The notes under the pieces are model-generated. The model had not been told where the DNA came from. It saw nothing but the letters and a program-made list of their open reading frames with translations, and ran no database searches. The translations under genes were made by a program, and so were the position numbers. Positions 21,280-32,325 of a stretch of DNA of 64,000 bases are shown here, piece after piece. Source of the stretch: Taudactylus pleione. Its lineage: Eukaryota; Chordata; Amphibia; Anura; Myobatrachidae. Where the stretch lies: assembly GCA_031769625.1 (NCBI GenBank), contig JAUIMM010000017.1, positions 2,408,501 to 2,472,500 of the forward strand. Reading direction: 5' to 3'. Position 1 is the first letter of the stretch. Each line of letters begins with the position of its first letter.

Positions 21280-22454
21280 CCTCCCTGCCGCCAAAGGTCC
21301 ATAATGTATATACAAAGGGGTCTGGCAGAATATCATGAGGCTGAGATGCAATTATGGAGAGAGTTAATATGTTCATTTTTATGTTCTTTTTATCCTTTTC
21401 CTTCCAAAATTAATTTCTTCAAGAATTTAATAAACCAAACACGTGAAGTGGCTGAACTCACCCAAGTCTGTAAAGTAGCTTTAATATAATCTAGAAATGA
21501 AGGATTTGTTTAAATAGATTGGGAGCATGAGCTCTGGAAATAGTGAACTTCATTAAGATTTTAGACTTTTGCACAGTGAGAGAAGAGTAACAGAAATAAT
21601 CCAATTTGTATAACTCATGTTAAAGCTCACAGGCAATTAAATCTTGGTATTGATCAGTATCTTGGAGAAAACCATAACTATTATATTAGCTGTATCTTTA
21701 CCTGAATAATGTAACGATATTAGTAGAACTCGGCATAATGCATTATGGAAAGCAAAAAACTGAAAACAGAAAAAAAGCAACAATAGGTTTAGTTTGCTTT
21801 TTCTGTGTTATGCACTTTATATACATTTGTAGTGTTACTGTTTTTTGTACTGCATGTTCAATGCAAAATTATTGAAAACTGGTGTGAATGAGGAGATATC
21901 GCAAGAAGACGGCCCTTCCTTGCATCTAGAAATGAAGCTTCAAGCTGTTTACTGTACCTTGTAATCACAATCATATATTTTTCCATTTATAAAGAGAACC
22001 TGTCTCCATCATATAGAAGGTAATTGATTTATTCAGTATTCTCCTAACCCACTCTGTTTGGCCTCCAAAGGGTCCTAAAGTGAGAGCAGTCAGTATTTGA
22101 ATTGCTAAACTGCACTCTACCTCTCAGGCACTTCCTAACCTGCACATCACTGCACATGACGATCCTTCACATAATAGGAATGCTCACTTCAGGGCTTTCT
22201 GCTGACGGAACCCTGGGTATTAGGACATTTTATTTCTTTTTAACATTACGGTTAAGTAGTACATTTGAAAAGATAAGCAGAATCTATAGCCATAACACAG
22301 TGCAAGCAACTATTTTACTAGAAACAAGTAACATCTCTGAAGCACTACATGAGGCATTTATAATATTAATGTTCATTAATATTTATAAGATGCTTGATCC
22401 TAGTCTGCGTTTTTACAAGTAGTGGTTTATGCCACAAATGGCCACCTCCACAGT
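21280..22454. other. Unassigned AT-rich sequence
   Basis: No gene, array or paired terminal repeat was recognised. Small plus-strand frames (21304-21489, 22102-22422) have no domain features. Confidence 0.45.
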
Positions 22455-23008
22455 GGGCCTGATTCAGCAAGGAACGCACGGATGCAGGCGCACGCCCCCG
22501 GTCGTTGCAAGAATATGCTAATGAATGCATACGCGCGGTAATCGTAGCAGAATAAGCAGATGCCCAGCACTACATAGACCACCCACTTCCCTTTACTGCA
22601 TCCTCAATGCCTAGCAAGACAGCGGAAACATCGGTAACATCGAGAACCATCAAACCCATACGCACAATAGTGGTTGACCTGACCCTCCTGCAGACATAGC
22701 GAGACTTCCTGTGTGCAACTAGGCCTCAGGCTGCATCCGCCGCCGCAAGGGTCTAATTATGTACGTCCCTGAAACGCCGTCCAAATGCACAGGCACGCCT
22801 ACGTTTGCCCGACCACTCCCCTGTCACCACCCACAAACGGCACTTCCTGTCAATCACTTGTCCCTGGGGCTGCGGACTCCCTGCGCATGCATACTCCATC
22901 GCACTGGCTGGTTCGCGCACGCACCCTGCGATGCATACGCATGTGCAGATCAAAACATCGACCGATTGCTTGCGTCTGCATCTGTGCATTTCTTGCTGAA
23001 TCAGGGCC
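22455..23008. mobile_element. MITE with GGGCCTGATTCAGC ends and 3-bp duplication
   Basis: Ends GGGCCTGATTCAGCAAG and (inverse) GGCCCTGATTCAGCAAG. AGT flanks both sides (22452-22454 and 23009-23011). 554 bp, no transposase. Internal sequence is shared with 13268-13700. Confidence 0.8.
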
Positions 23009-23339
23009 AGTGAGTATAACCCAGCACGTATCTCTCTGCTATTTTCCCAGTCAAGGCATGAGCAGGCAGCTGAATCTGTTTTGTCCGGCAGGCCTCTTCA
23101 ACTGTATGAGAAGAATTATGCACTATATCATAATACACACAAACATGACCTTTTACTCTAACGGAACATTCTATTCTTATTTCTCACACTTAATTCAGAC
23201 CAAGGTGCATTAATAGGGAATTAAATGATTGATAAAGAAACCCCTTTCACATCAGTTACAGTACTTAATTCTGTCCATGTTAACTCACTTGGGAAATTAC
23301 TGAGAACAACTGATCCACAGCATTGTCACTACAGAAATA

Positions 23340-23860
23340 GGGTCACAATAACGGGTTGGGTATGAAATCCCGGCTGTCGGGATGCTGCTGATCAGAATAC
23401 CAACAGCGGCATCCCGACAGCCAGAACCCCGACACTCATAGGGAAGATAGGTAAGCATATTTCTAACCCCTCCCCTAACCCTCCCTCCCTGGTGCCGAAC
23501 CCTAACCTCCCCCCTAGTGCCTAAACCTAACCTCCCCCTCCCTACATCCTAAACCTAACACCCCCTTCCCGGTGCCTAAACCTAACCTCCCCCCCTAGTG
23601 ACTAAACCTAACCTCCCCTTCCCCACACCCTAAACCTAACCCTCCCTACCCGGTGGCTAACCCTCCCCCTAATGTATAACCCTAACCCCACTACCTAACC
23701 CTAACCTCCCCCTAACACGCCGATACTTACCTTCAGGATGCCGAGCAGTCGAGATACTGGTGCCGGGATCGCGACCTGTCGGGATTCGGTTCCGGTATTC
23801 AGACCGTCAGCATCCCGCACACAGGGATGCCGTCTACATCCCCACAATAACAGGTATAAA
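23340..23860. mobile_element. DNA element with degenerate CCCTAACC minisatellite core
   Basis: The ends carry paired segments (GGCTGTCGGGATGC and GCATCCCGACAGCC as a local hairpin near 23370-23425; GTCGGGATTCGG and CAGCATCCC at the right). The core from about 23465 to 23720 is a loose repeat of CCTAACCTCCCCCTAGTGCC. The same kind of core occurs at 28430-28630 (inverse) and 51920-52160, each with similar flanking text about GTCGGGAT, so it is an interspersed family, not telomere. Confidence 0.65.
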
Positions 23861-24083
23861 TTTATATGATATTAATAAAAAAATTTATTCAGTTCCCTTT
23901 CAAAGTGGTGACACTTTTACCAGGGACCCTAGTTTAGTAATATCCATACAACATAGAAAACAGCAGTCATTTTCAAACTGCTTCCTTTAAAATACCTACT
24001 AAGTCGTATAAAAAAATATTAAGGACCATTTCTAGTACAATTTAAGTTGTTAAATTTTTAATGGGGCCACAATTGTATGTATG

Positions 24084-24099
24084 TGTATATATATATATA

Positions 24100-24125
<26 letters not shown>
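24084..24125. repeat. (TA)n microsatellite
   Basis: About 20 TA dinucleotides with one TT interruption. Confidence 0.95.
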
Positions 24126-24134
<9 letters not shown>

Positions 24135-24295
24135 TAGACCCATTGATTGAAGTTGGACATCGGCTGACAGATGACAAATTATTTTATTTTGGTTGCAAAT
24201 GACTGACATTGACATAGATGACTGTTGATGTTGCTCCACAACTTGGGTTACTTGGTACATTCCAATCACATGCTATATGCAGTAAACCATTTTTC

Positions 24296-24990
24296 CTACT
24301 AGCTGAAGTACCCGGTATTTGGCCGGGTTTAAATCTTCAAGTTATTAAGTTTTATTACGTGATGTCGTCCAAATCGCTCCAGTGGAAGGCCTAGAACAGG
24401 CTTCCTGGGTCAAAGTTCTGCCCGGCGTACTCCGCTGTGAGGTCCGACCGGGACCCTAACCACTCCATTAGCCATCCTAGACTAATTGCCACCCCTCTGT
24501 GAAGTTTTCGTCCACATCCATCCAGTGGAAGGCCCAGAACAGGCTCCCCAGGTCCGAACAGGTTCACTGGATCAAAGTTATGTCCGGCGCACTACGCTAT
24601 GAGGTCTGACTGGGACCCCAAACACTCCATTAGGCATCCCAGACCAATTACCACTCCTATGTGATGTTTTCATCTAAATCTATCCAGTGGAAGGCCCAGA
24701 ACAGCATCCCCGGGTCAAAGTTGTGCCCAGCATACACCAACGGGAGGTCTGACCAATACCTCAACCCCCTTGTATGTCTTCTGGAAACCAATGTTAACAC
24801 TCTGTGACGTTTTCGTCCAAATCCATCCAATGGAAGGCCCAGAACAGGCTCCCCAGGTCAAAGTACTGCTCAGAGGACCCCAACCTCCCTAAAACCTTTC
24901 CAGAAACCAACTGGACCACTTCGCGTTGGTTTCATCCTAATTAGTGCAGGGTGTCCGAATGCATAACCGGACAAACAAACAAGCCATTGA
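24296..24990. repeat. LINE-tail-like repeat with four 145-bp tandem units
   Basis: It opens with CTAGCTGAAGTACCCGGTAT and TTGGCCGGG, a phrase I associate with widespread vertebrate non-LTR element tails, and closes with ACAAACAAACAAGCC followed by AATTATACATATAAGAT. Between lie four diverged units of about 145 bases, each with CCAGTGGAAGGCC (or CCAATGGAAGGCC) and AGAACAG followed by TCAAAGT (starts near 24360, 24503, 24665, 24805). The tail at 54140-54265 looks related. Confidence 0.6.
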
Positions 24991-25107
24991 ATTATACATA
25001 TAAGATAACATCATTATCCTGTTATAAAGTTTGTTATTTAATCTTGTGGAATCATAGTACCAGTGCTATAGAAACTTATATACATGCTCTTTGACTTTTA
25101 TACAGAC

Positions 25108-25345
25108 TTCATCTAAGGAATCTGCCAGATGTTTTTCCTATTTCACTTCCTGGGTACCATTAGCGGGAGAATTAGGAAAAGGAAAAGCTCTGCATACAGT
25201 TGATATTAGACCTGAGGAGGATGCATATAGTAGACACAGAATTGTGAAAATAGTAAAGAGTCTGTTAAATGAAGTGGATTTGCAAGAAATGGACAAAGTA
25301 ATAGCAAATTTTGCTTATATTTATGAGAAGGAAAGGAAGGTCTGA
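25108..25345 (+). other. Exon-like open frame of unknown identity
   Basis: The plus strand is open for about 80 codons. A pyrimidine-rich CTTTTATACAG lies directly before 25108, which reads as a possible splice acceptor. Near 25337-25347 GGAAGGTCTGAGTAAGT could serve as a donor, although a TGA stop follows the frame at once. The peptide has a basic, helical C-terminal half (HRIVKIVKSLLNEVDLQEM, then ANFAYIYEKERKV) and no family I recognise. It could be a host exon, a relic of a processed pseudogene, or chance. Base composition is like its surroundings. Confidence 0.25.
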
Positions 25346-25686
25346 GTAAGTGCCAAACCATTAAGAAATCTAATTCCACTTGTCAGCCAGGCTCCAAGAG
25401 ACGGCCTGCTTTTGATAGTAAATAGAGGATTACTGCACAATGGGAACATGGAAGAAAGGGGAACGATCCAAGAACAATTATTTGCTGGAGTAGCCAAATA
25501 TTGAGAATGATAGTTCGATTTTTGCTTGTTGGAGGGAACTGGTGCTTCAGGAGCCAGAGGAGCGTGATGGAGTGTTAATGCTCTCCGCATTAATATTGGA
25601 CCAGACTTTCATCCATCGTGTTATATTTTGCTGGTGTGGGGAGTGCAGTTTTGTAAGAAATATTTATTCTGACTATAACTGACAAA

Positions 25687-26503
25687 GGACCGGACTCAAT
25701 TAGCCGCGAAAAGTTCTGGACTTTTCGCCTGTCAGACTTTCCGCCTCAATCACCTGTTTCAGAGGCAAAAACTTTCCGTGCGCGTCCCCGCTTTTCACCT
25801 AATTAAATTCCAAAACAATAGAAAACGGAAAGCGGTGAATGCGGAACAGGTGGAAAGTGCTGAATAGATTGGGGGATTCAGTCTGTACCCCAAAATAAGA
25901 TGCACTGGAAATCATTACAGATGTGTACTATTAGCCCTAATAAAGGTACTTTGTGTCATTAATTTGTGTTAAAAGCTTTATATCTGCTTATTTGTAAAAG
26001 GGCTGATAAATGATAGAAAATAGTATTTTGGGGTCAAATTTGGGGTACTTCAAAATGATTGCTAGCAAATTTTTGTGTCTCTAAAGTGAACTTTGAAAAA
26101 AAATGTGAAAAACCACCCTCATGCATGCACCTGCAATCCCAAAAACACTTACAGTACCCCAATAATCCTATTTCGCTAGTTTTTTTAAGTTTGTCCCCCA
26201 CTTTTAACTTTTTTGCCCCTGAAATGAGAGTACTTTTTTTGGGGTGTTCTGAGGTAATTTTTTTATTTTTTGGGCTGATTTGTCCTTTGGGCTGTCCCAA
26301 GGGTTCTGAGTTTCCCCACATTTGCACCCCAAAATAAAGATTTTGCACTTCTTTTCACCTGATATTCAATGGAAATATTAAAATGCATTAGGCGAAATCA
26401 TCCTGGAATTTAATTTGGAGATACTTTGAAAACAGGAGAAAAGTCCAAATTGGCGAAAACTTTTTTCCAAACGGCACTTTTCGTGGCTGATTGAATCCGG
26501 ACC
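25687..26503. mobile_element. MITE with GGACCGGACTCAATTAG ends and AAA duplication
   Basis: The left end GGACCGGACTCAATTAGCC and the inverse of the right end (GGTCCGGATTCAATCAGCC) pair well, and the pairing continues into CGAAAAGT. AAA flanks both sides (25684-25686 and 26504-26506). 817 bp, non-coding. The interior holds T-rich and GGGGTA-type segments in inverted pairs. Confidence 0.8.
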
Positions 26504-26506
26504 AAA

Positions 26507-28145
26507 GTGGAGTGTGTTTGCCACATGTTCAGGTCTGGGGATACAAGTTCCTCCACCACAGAGTAAAAAGAAGGCATGATGACATCTATCTGGAGCCCTT
26601 GTGTGTTAGGCAGGAGGCCTGAGAAGAGGCTCAGCCATGGAGAGGCAAAGGTATGACTTGCAGGAGGTCTCGAACTAGATGGTGTTCTGCTCTTAAAGAC
26701 AGAGAGAGAGAGACTGTTTGACATAGTGACTGGCTATAGAATGTAGAATGTGTACTGTTGATGTGCTAAGCCACTGCGCAAAAAATTACAAGCTATCTAT
26801 CTGCTCCCTGGCTGGAGAGGGGCAAACAATAGAGGTAGCGGTTGGATGCCCGTCATTATGCCATGAGACCAATCACTGACGAAAACTACTACCAGAGCTA
26901 TTTCCATATTTCCATGCATTTTCTGAGTTAGATAATATAAGGATGCTGTGGTTATTATTATGCACCTGTTAGCCATAGTAGGCCATTGCGGTGAAGAGGA
27001 GCCTGATACAGGAGCTGGTGCAGTTCTTATTTCCCCCATCCCGCTCCTCACACTATATAAAAGTAAAGTGTAAATCTTGGGTGGGTATACCCTTTAAATA
27101 TATTACTGTCCTAATGTATATAAGTTTGATTTTAAATTCTGTTTCTGCATGATTACATTCTTCTGAAATCATTTGAATCGTCAGGACAAAGCTGTAAAAT
27201 ACATTTCCTCATAAGTTGGCCCCACTATATCAAAATCATTTGTGACATCTTGATATAATACTGTAACATAAAACAGTCTTCTGATAACAACCACTGTTTA
27301 TAGGTTATAACTCTGCCAGTCTATGGCAGGCAATGCCCAGCTCTTATAAATATTGTGACTGGTCCCTGTTGCTGAATGCATTGGCAATGCTGAAACTTAA
27401 AGATAAGGACGCCAGGCAATCCCTTTCTTGCTCTCTGATATATATGCTCCTTTCTCACAAGGAAAATGTACATTATGTAATTTATTTATTATGTGCCACA
27501 GTCTCATATTTGATTTTATCCCTTTCCTGCTTTTTTCCACTAATTTCTGTATAATTCCACAAACACCTTATTCATCATTGACCTGTGTATGTACTGTGGT
27601 GCATTATCTTCCTCTTTTACTGGGTGTCTGATCTACAATGTAAATCCTTCACTTGATGTGTAATTTAGTATCACCTTCTGTTTCTCAGGGACGCTCGCCA
27701 TGCTCTATAAAATCATCTTTTCTACTCTATTTTATTTTACCTATTAAGTTGCACAGTCTGCCTTCTCTCCCTCTAGACCATCTTTAATTTTTCTTGAAAA
27801 GCAGAAAATAAGTTCCTGGCTCAAATGTAGACTAAGACAAAATATACAATTATATATATATCCCAAATAGATGACAGAATTTGACAGCATAAATTATTTT
27901 AAAAGCGTTGGAAGTTATACACACTCTTCACAATGGTGATATGTCTATGCCGGCTGTTTCTGTAATGATATTGCACTATTAAATGAATCGCAACTAACTC
28001 GCTGCTGGGGCCCTATCCAATGTATCCATTACCTTTTCTGTACATTTTTTATTATTTTTAATATTATTATTGCTACACTACACATTTCTATTCATCCAGC
28101 TAATATGGAAGATTTATGAAAACTTTGGGCATTATACAAGGCAAT
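26507..28145. other. Unassigned sequence
   Basis: No gene, array or terminal repeat pair was recognised in this stretch, apart from a short GA run near 26700. Confidence 0.45.
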
Positions 28146-28317
28146 GGGCGGGTTGCATCAAGGGGAAAAATGCGGTTAAACCTTGAAAATGCACCAAGCC
28201 CCGGAATGCGATGCACTCCAAGCAGAGCCGGCCCTAGGTAATTTGGTGCCCTAGGCAAAATTTTGACTGGTGCCACCTAGCAGATAATCCCACCAGGAAT
28301 CTAAGTGTTTATATGCG

Positions 28318-28700
28318 GATGTAGTTATATTGCTGGCGGATGGGATACCAGCTGTCCATATACTGATGCAAGAACCCCTAACGTCCATACCTGGGTAAGT
28401 ATGTTAAGTTTCCCCAGAATGGGGGGGTTAGATTTAGGAACTCCCAGGGGGTAGATTAGGGATAGGCACCCCCCGGAGTGTATTAGAGTTAGGCTACGGG
28501 GAGGGGAGGTTAGGGTTAGGCACCACTGGGGGCAGTTTAGGGTTAGGCACCCCCTGGGAGGGTTGGGTTGGTTTAGGGTGCAGGAAAGGGGAGGACAGGG
28601 TTAGGCACCACTAAGGGAGGGTTAGGGGGGGAGAGTACTTATCTCCTCTGTTGGGATCTTCAGTGATCGAGCTTCCGTCTATACAGCTGCCGGCATAGCA
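28318..28700. repeat. Element with degenerate TTAGGG-like core (inverse of 23340 type)
   Basis: Segments GGTTAGGGTTAGGCACC and GGGTTAGGCACCCCC recur between about 28430 and 28630. Same family as 23340-23860 and 51870-52350, in opposite orientation to both. Confidence 0.6.
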
Positions 28701-28704
28701 TGCT

Positions 28705-28905
28705 GATCATATATATATATATATATATATATATACAAAAAAGAATGCACTCACCAGGGCTTCTCTTCAGGTTACAAAAAGGGTATTGCAACCCACTTTA
28801 ATCAAGACATAGTCATGTGGTCACAAGGTCGACGTTTCGACTGCACAAAACGCGGTCTTCATCAGGACATACACAGACAAAGTACAGGACACACATGTGA
28901 TGTCG
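28705..28905 (-). mobile_element. Penelope-like terminal fragment beside (TA)n
   Basis: A TA tract (about 28707-28733) joins ACAAAAAAGAATGCACTCAC, comparable to the border at about 30748-30775 of the larger Penelope element (TA-rich, then ATACTGCACTCAC). It carries a hammerhead-type core. No RT or endonuclease sequence is attached. Confidence 0.6.
28827..28870 (-). ncRNA. Hammerhead ribozyme-type core
   Basis: On the minus strand CUGAUGA lies at 28865-28859, then a stem II built from GACCGCG paired with UGCAGUC around a UUUUG loop (one mismatch), then GAAA at 28838-28835, then CGUC with the predicted cut after the C at 28831. GUC before CUGAUGA (28868-28866) pairs with GAC after the cut (28830-28828). 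Stem III is only the self-complementary ACGU, as in the minimal hammerheads known from Penelope-like elements. There is an extra A after CUGAUGA. Whether it cleaves is untested. Confidence 0.6.
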
Positions 28906-28920
28906 CACATTAATGCCCTT

Positions 28921-29092
28921 TAGTCCCCCTCTGCAGTGCCCCCAGTGGTAGTTCCCCTCTGCAGTGCCCCTAGTGGTAGTCCCCCTCTGCAGTGCCCCTA
29001 GTGGTAGCCCCCCTCTGCAGTGCGCCCAGTGGTAGCCCCCCTCTGCAGTGCCCCCAGTAGTAGTTCCCCTCTGCAGTGCCCCCAGGAGTCCC
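28921..29092. repeat. Minisatellite, unit about 31 bp, 6 copies
   Basis: The unit CCCCTCTGCAGTGCCCC followed by AGTGGTAGT recurs at steps of 30-31 bases with small changes, inside the 28223-30297 hAT element. Confidence 0.85.
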
Positions 29093-30575
29093 CCCATATG
29101 CCTCTCAAACCCCCTATGCAGTGGAGGTAGCTGCCCCTCAAATAGGAGTGACCTCGGCATTAGGCCCAGATCACTAAAGGGTAAATTGGTGGGTCAACTA
29201 CTGGAGACCCACCTATTTGCCCTTTAGTGACCTGGGCCTAATACCCAGGTCACACACCTATTTGGGGGGGAAGATTCCTTCAATTGGGCCTAATGCCCCC
29301 TATGTAGCCTGGGCCTTGTGCCCATCTATATACCTACAGGCCTATTGCCTGAATTTATGCCACGGGCCTAGTGCCCGACAACCCTGGTGGTCTAGGGGTA
29401 AATAACTGTGGCCCAAGGCCGCCTACCCGCACGGTGGAAGAGGCTGCAGGGGGGAGCTTCGATAGCTCTTTTACTTTCCACCCTCGCAGTCTTCTCCGGT
29501 CCTCAGCTTCAGTCTTCTGCCGCTGGCCCGTCCTGGCCAGCAGTGCCGCCTCTTCCTTCTTGATCGCACTGTCTTCTGGCCTCTTGCGTGACCGCTGAAA
29601 CTGTTGCTGCGCTGCTTTTCCCTTGTCTTTGTGAGGTCTTCACTCCTCCCCTCCGCTGACGGACTAAACGTTCCCACTCAGCAGTGTCTATTCCAGATGC
29701 CGTGAGTGGGCGGGGCTATGACGCGACGAGCCGCGATTGGCTTGTCGCGTCTGCCTCCTATTGGCTGCTGGACCAAATCACTGCCGCCGCTACTTGGCTT
29801 CCAGGCAGCGAGCTCCACTCAGCTCGCACCCGGAGCCAAGCTTCTCCCGCCGCCACTGGTGGAAGGGACCAGGCAGTCCCTTCACTAGGTACCCTCCGCG
29901 GTGGCTTACCCGGCGCTGGGAACAAACACTGTCCCAGCGCCAGGCATGGATGCTGTGCCGATGCTGGGATCAGACACTTGATCCCAGCATGGATTTCCGC
30001 AGCAGCAGCCAATGAGAGTCTTTCTGACTCTCACTGGCTACTCTAACAGATAGCGTTATGTCTGTCTCTGCAGGGGGACGCACTGTGCTGCAGCCAGCTG
30101 TCAGGGATTGGCCACAGCACAGCGCGTCCCCGGGGACCCGGGTTCTTTATAAAAAAGTGAGTCCCCAGTGCCTGATATTGGGTAAAATACGCGCTATAGC
30201 ACGTACTTGCGAACATCGGCAGAGCCCTGGAATGCCCCTAGACATTCCAGTCGCCCCTAGGCATTTGCTTAGAATGCCTATGCCTAGGGCGGCTCTGACT
30301 CCAAGGCTTGGTTGCGGTGGGTAACGACATCTTCCTGATGGCTTTACCCATAGAAGTCTATGGGCTTCTCTCTGCTGAGTGCTGATAGAGGGATCCCTCC
30401 CAACACCCCCCGGCACGTGCGTCCTTCTGTGCATGCGTAGAAGGATGCCGGAGGGGCTTCTGAGTCATAGACCCGGAAGTCCCTCCATCACAAAGGGCCG
30501 CTCTTTCAGATAGAGCAGTCCTTTGCGGGGATCGTCATGCATACCGGCGTAACCAAAGGCGACTTATCTCAGCGC

Positions 30576-30747
30576 TAAGAGGCATCTGGGATAACAGCTT
30601 ATTTTAGTTATAGAGAATGTCTTAGTGTAGCAATGTGTCAAAAAGAGATGATGTAAACTGGCCCCTTCAGTGATCTGTGTCTTTCTGTATTGCATCAACG
30701 TAGTGCTCAATATGTAATTGTTAATATGCATGTGATTTTAATTTGAC
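30576..30747. other. Short unassigned spacer
   Basis: AT-rich sequence between the split MITE and the Penelope-like element; no feature seen. Confidence 0.4.
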
Positions 30748-31364
30748 ACGATATATATGAAAAATACTGCACTCACAAATGCAAAAGGGCTACCCGATAT
30801 TAATGTGGTCCCCACTACATATCATACAAAACAGAAAAAAACAATATATCAAGCGCTCCTTTTTCTGAGATATATGTGTAAATAAAGTTCCAAAATCAGT
30901 CTTTATACAGGGACTTTTCTTGCCTTCTGATATATCCCTTGTTCCAATAATCCCTCAAATAAAGGAGAAGAATATACCGTTGGTAAATAGATTCAATGTA
31001 CATGGCAAAGATTTATTTCTCCTATTTACATGTAGGATTAGGTAATCCGTCTCCTCCTGAGTGAAGGTTCTCTCCTTCTTTGGTTAATAGGTAGTGTATA
31101 ATCCACCAATGACAGTCAAGTCCTCAACACCTCAAGGAAAAGTTTATAACGAAAAAAGCAACCATAGTGTAATACTGTGACATTTATTAGATACTGAATG
31201 AATCCACACAAATAGTACAATGACAAAAAATGGCCATGTAACAGATGGGGCCTTCCAACCAAGGCAAAAATATACACATAGGTAGTGGATGAATACCCGG
31301 GTTCAAATCACCTCCCAATGGTACCTCTCAATTTGGTATAGTCACCCCACAGCCACGGTCCCTT

Positions 31365-31414
31365 CAGTCACACAGACGCGTTTCGGCACCAAGCCTTTTT
31401 CAAAGTGTGACTGG
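31365..31414 (-). ncRNA. Hammerhead-like fold with altered catalytic core
   Basis: On the minus strand CAGUCACAC (31414-31406) pairs perfectly with GUGUGACUG, which follows the predicted cut site by one base. Stem II is GGC paired with GCC around UUGGU. GAAA is at 31384-31381, followed by the self-complementary CGCG and UC. The segment that should read CUGAUGA instead reads UUUGAAAAA. The stems are kept but the core is not, so cleavage is not expected. Confidence 0.5.
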
Positions 31415-31734
31415 TTTGTAAATTAAGGCTGTTTAAATAGTGATGATACAACTCTGCCTCTATTGTCAATCATTCTTGATGAATCCTTTATCAATTGGAA
31501 AACCGTTAGTATGGTCCTACTGGTCCACTCAGGTGGTCAAAGGCTCACAAACTGAACTGGTATCAAAGAGAAAATATGAATAAAATGCAGCATTTTATGA
31601 TGATAACCCCTAATTAAAGGGGCATGGCTACATAGATGTACATACCCAGAGGTGTCAATATTCAAATGAAGTCTCTTTAGAGATAGGGATTGGTATGTGG
31701 ACACCCCCCTCTACAGACCGCAACTGTAAACAAC

Positions 31735-31950
31735 CTACGGTCTGTCCACCACATGATCACCGACCGAAAGTGGTGTACATCCTACTACCGGTATGCGCGG
31801 CATCAAAATCACGGATGATCGTCGACCGGAAGTGATGTAACGTCATCTGTATCCTATTTCCGTTAGCACGTGATCGACGACCGGAAGTGGTACAACGTCA
31901 TCTGCATCCTACTTCCAGTATGCGTGGCATCAAAATCATGTGTCTACAGG
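31735..31950. repeat. Degenerate 60-70 bp repeats in the Penelope terminal region
   Basis: The phrase GACCGGAAGTGG (or GACCGAAAGTGG, GACCGGAAGTGA) recurs near 31764, 31828 and 31880. ATCCTAC or ATCCTATTTCC follows each time, and GCATCAAAATCA(T/C) appears twice. Confidence 0.65.
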
Positions 31951-32325
31951 ATGGGGATGGAGGTTTCTCGTCGCTCAGACGTATCCCTCGCTGTTCCACC
32001 AGCGCGCACCGGAAGTAACTTCCCAATACTTCCGGTGCGTCTAAAATTATAGCCTGAACCTGTCATGAAGTCAAGTGTTCCAGGGTTCCCCCTGAACAAA
32101 AACCCCCTAGTGACGGAGACTACAAATCACAACAATTGCATATGATACATACTGTATATGACAAAGATGCACAGCATGAATAAATACATAAAATATACGT
32201 AAAATAGAAATAGAAAAATAGTTAAAAAGTGTAAACCTTTAAAAGTGAAATTTATAGAAACCATTTTAATTCAAAGTCACTGTTAAGCCCAGTAGGTTCA
32301 AAAGTTTTGAAATCATAAATAAATT

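Larger units (their letters stand above)
28223..30297. mobile_element. Non-autonomous hAT element, 2.1 kb, perfect 8-bp duplication
   Basis: It starts CAGAGCCGGCCCTAGG and ends CCTAGGGCGGCTCTG. ACTCCAAG flanks both sides exactly (28215-28222 and 30298-30305). No transposase is present. The interior holds a telomere-like minisatellite element, a (TA)n tract, a Penelope terminal fragment, and a 31-bp minisatellite, so it has been a target for later insertions or has captured sequence. It sits inside a Harbinger-like MITE. Confidence 0.92.
28146..30575. mobile_element. Harbinger-like MITE split by a hAT insertion
   Basis: The outer parts (28146-28222 and 30306-about 30575) align in order with the intact copy at 32817-33217. 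Shared blocks are AAAAATGCGGTTAAACC, CCCATAGAAGTCTATGGGCTTC, GAGGGATCCCTCCC, CTTCTGTGCATGCGTAGAAGG, ACCCGGAAGTCC and the AGAGCAGTCCTTTGCG block. This copy is more diverged than the other and its terminal repeats have decayed, so the outer borders are approximate. Confidence 0.75.

Noticed and set aside
22102..22422. A 106-codon plus-strand frame
   Set aside because: No domain, no splice context and no repeat match; length is within chance for AT-rich DNA of this size.
28430..28630. Possible internal telomere (TTAGGG) tract
   Set aside because: Units contain regular non-telomeric bases and the same core occurs with alike flanks at two other sites, so it is an interspersed element.
29684..30046. 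Plus-strand frame of 120 codons in a GC-rich stretch
   Set aside because: It lies in a non-autonomous hAT element, overlaps equal-length frames in the other two phases and on the other strand, and has no recognisable domain.
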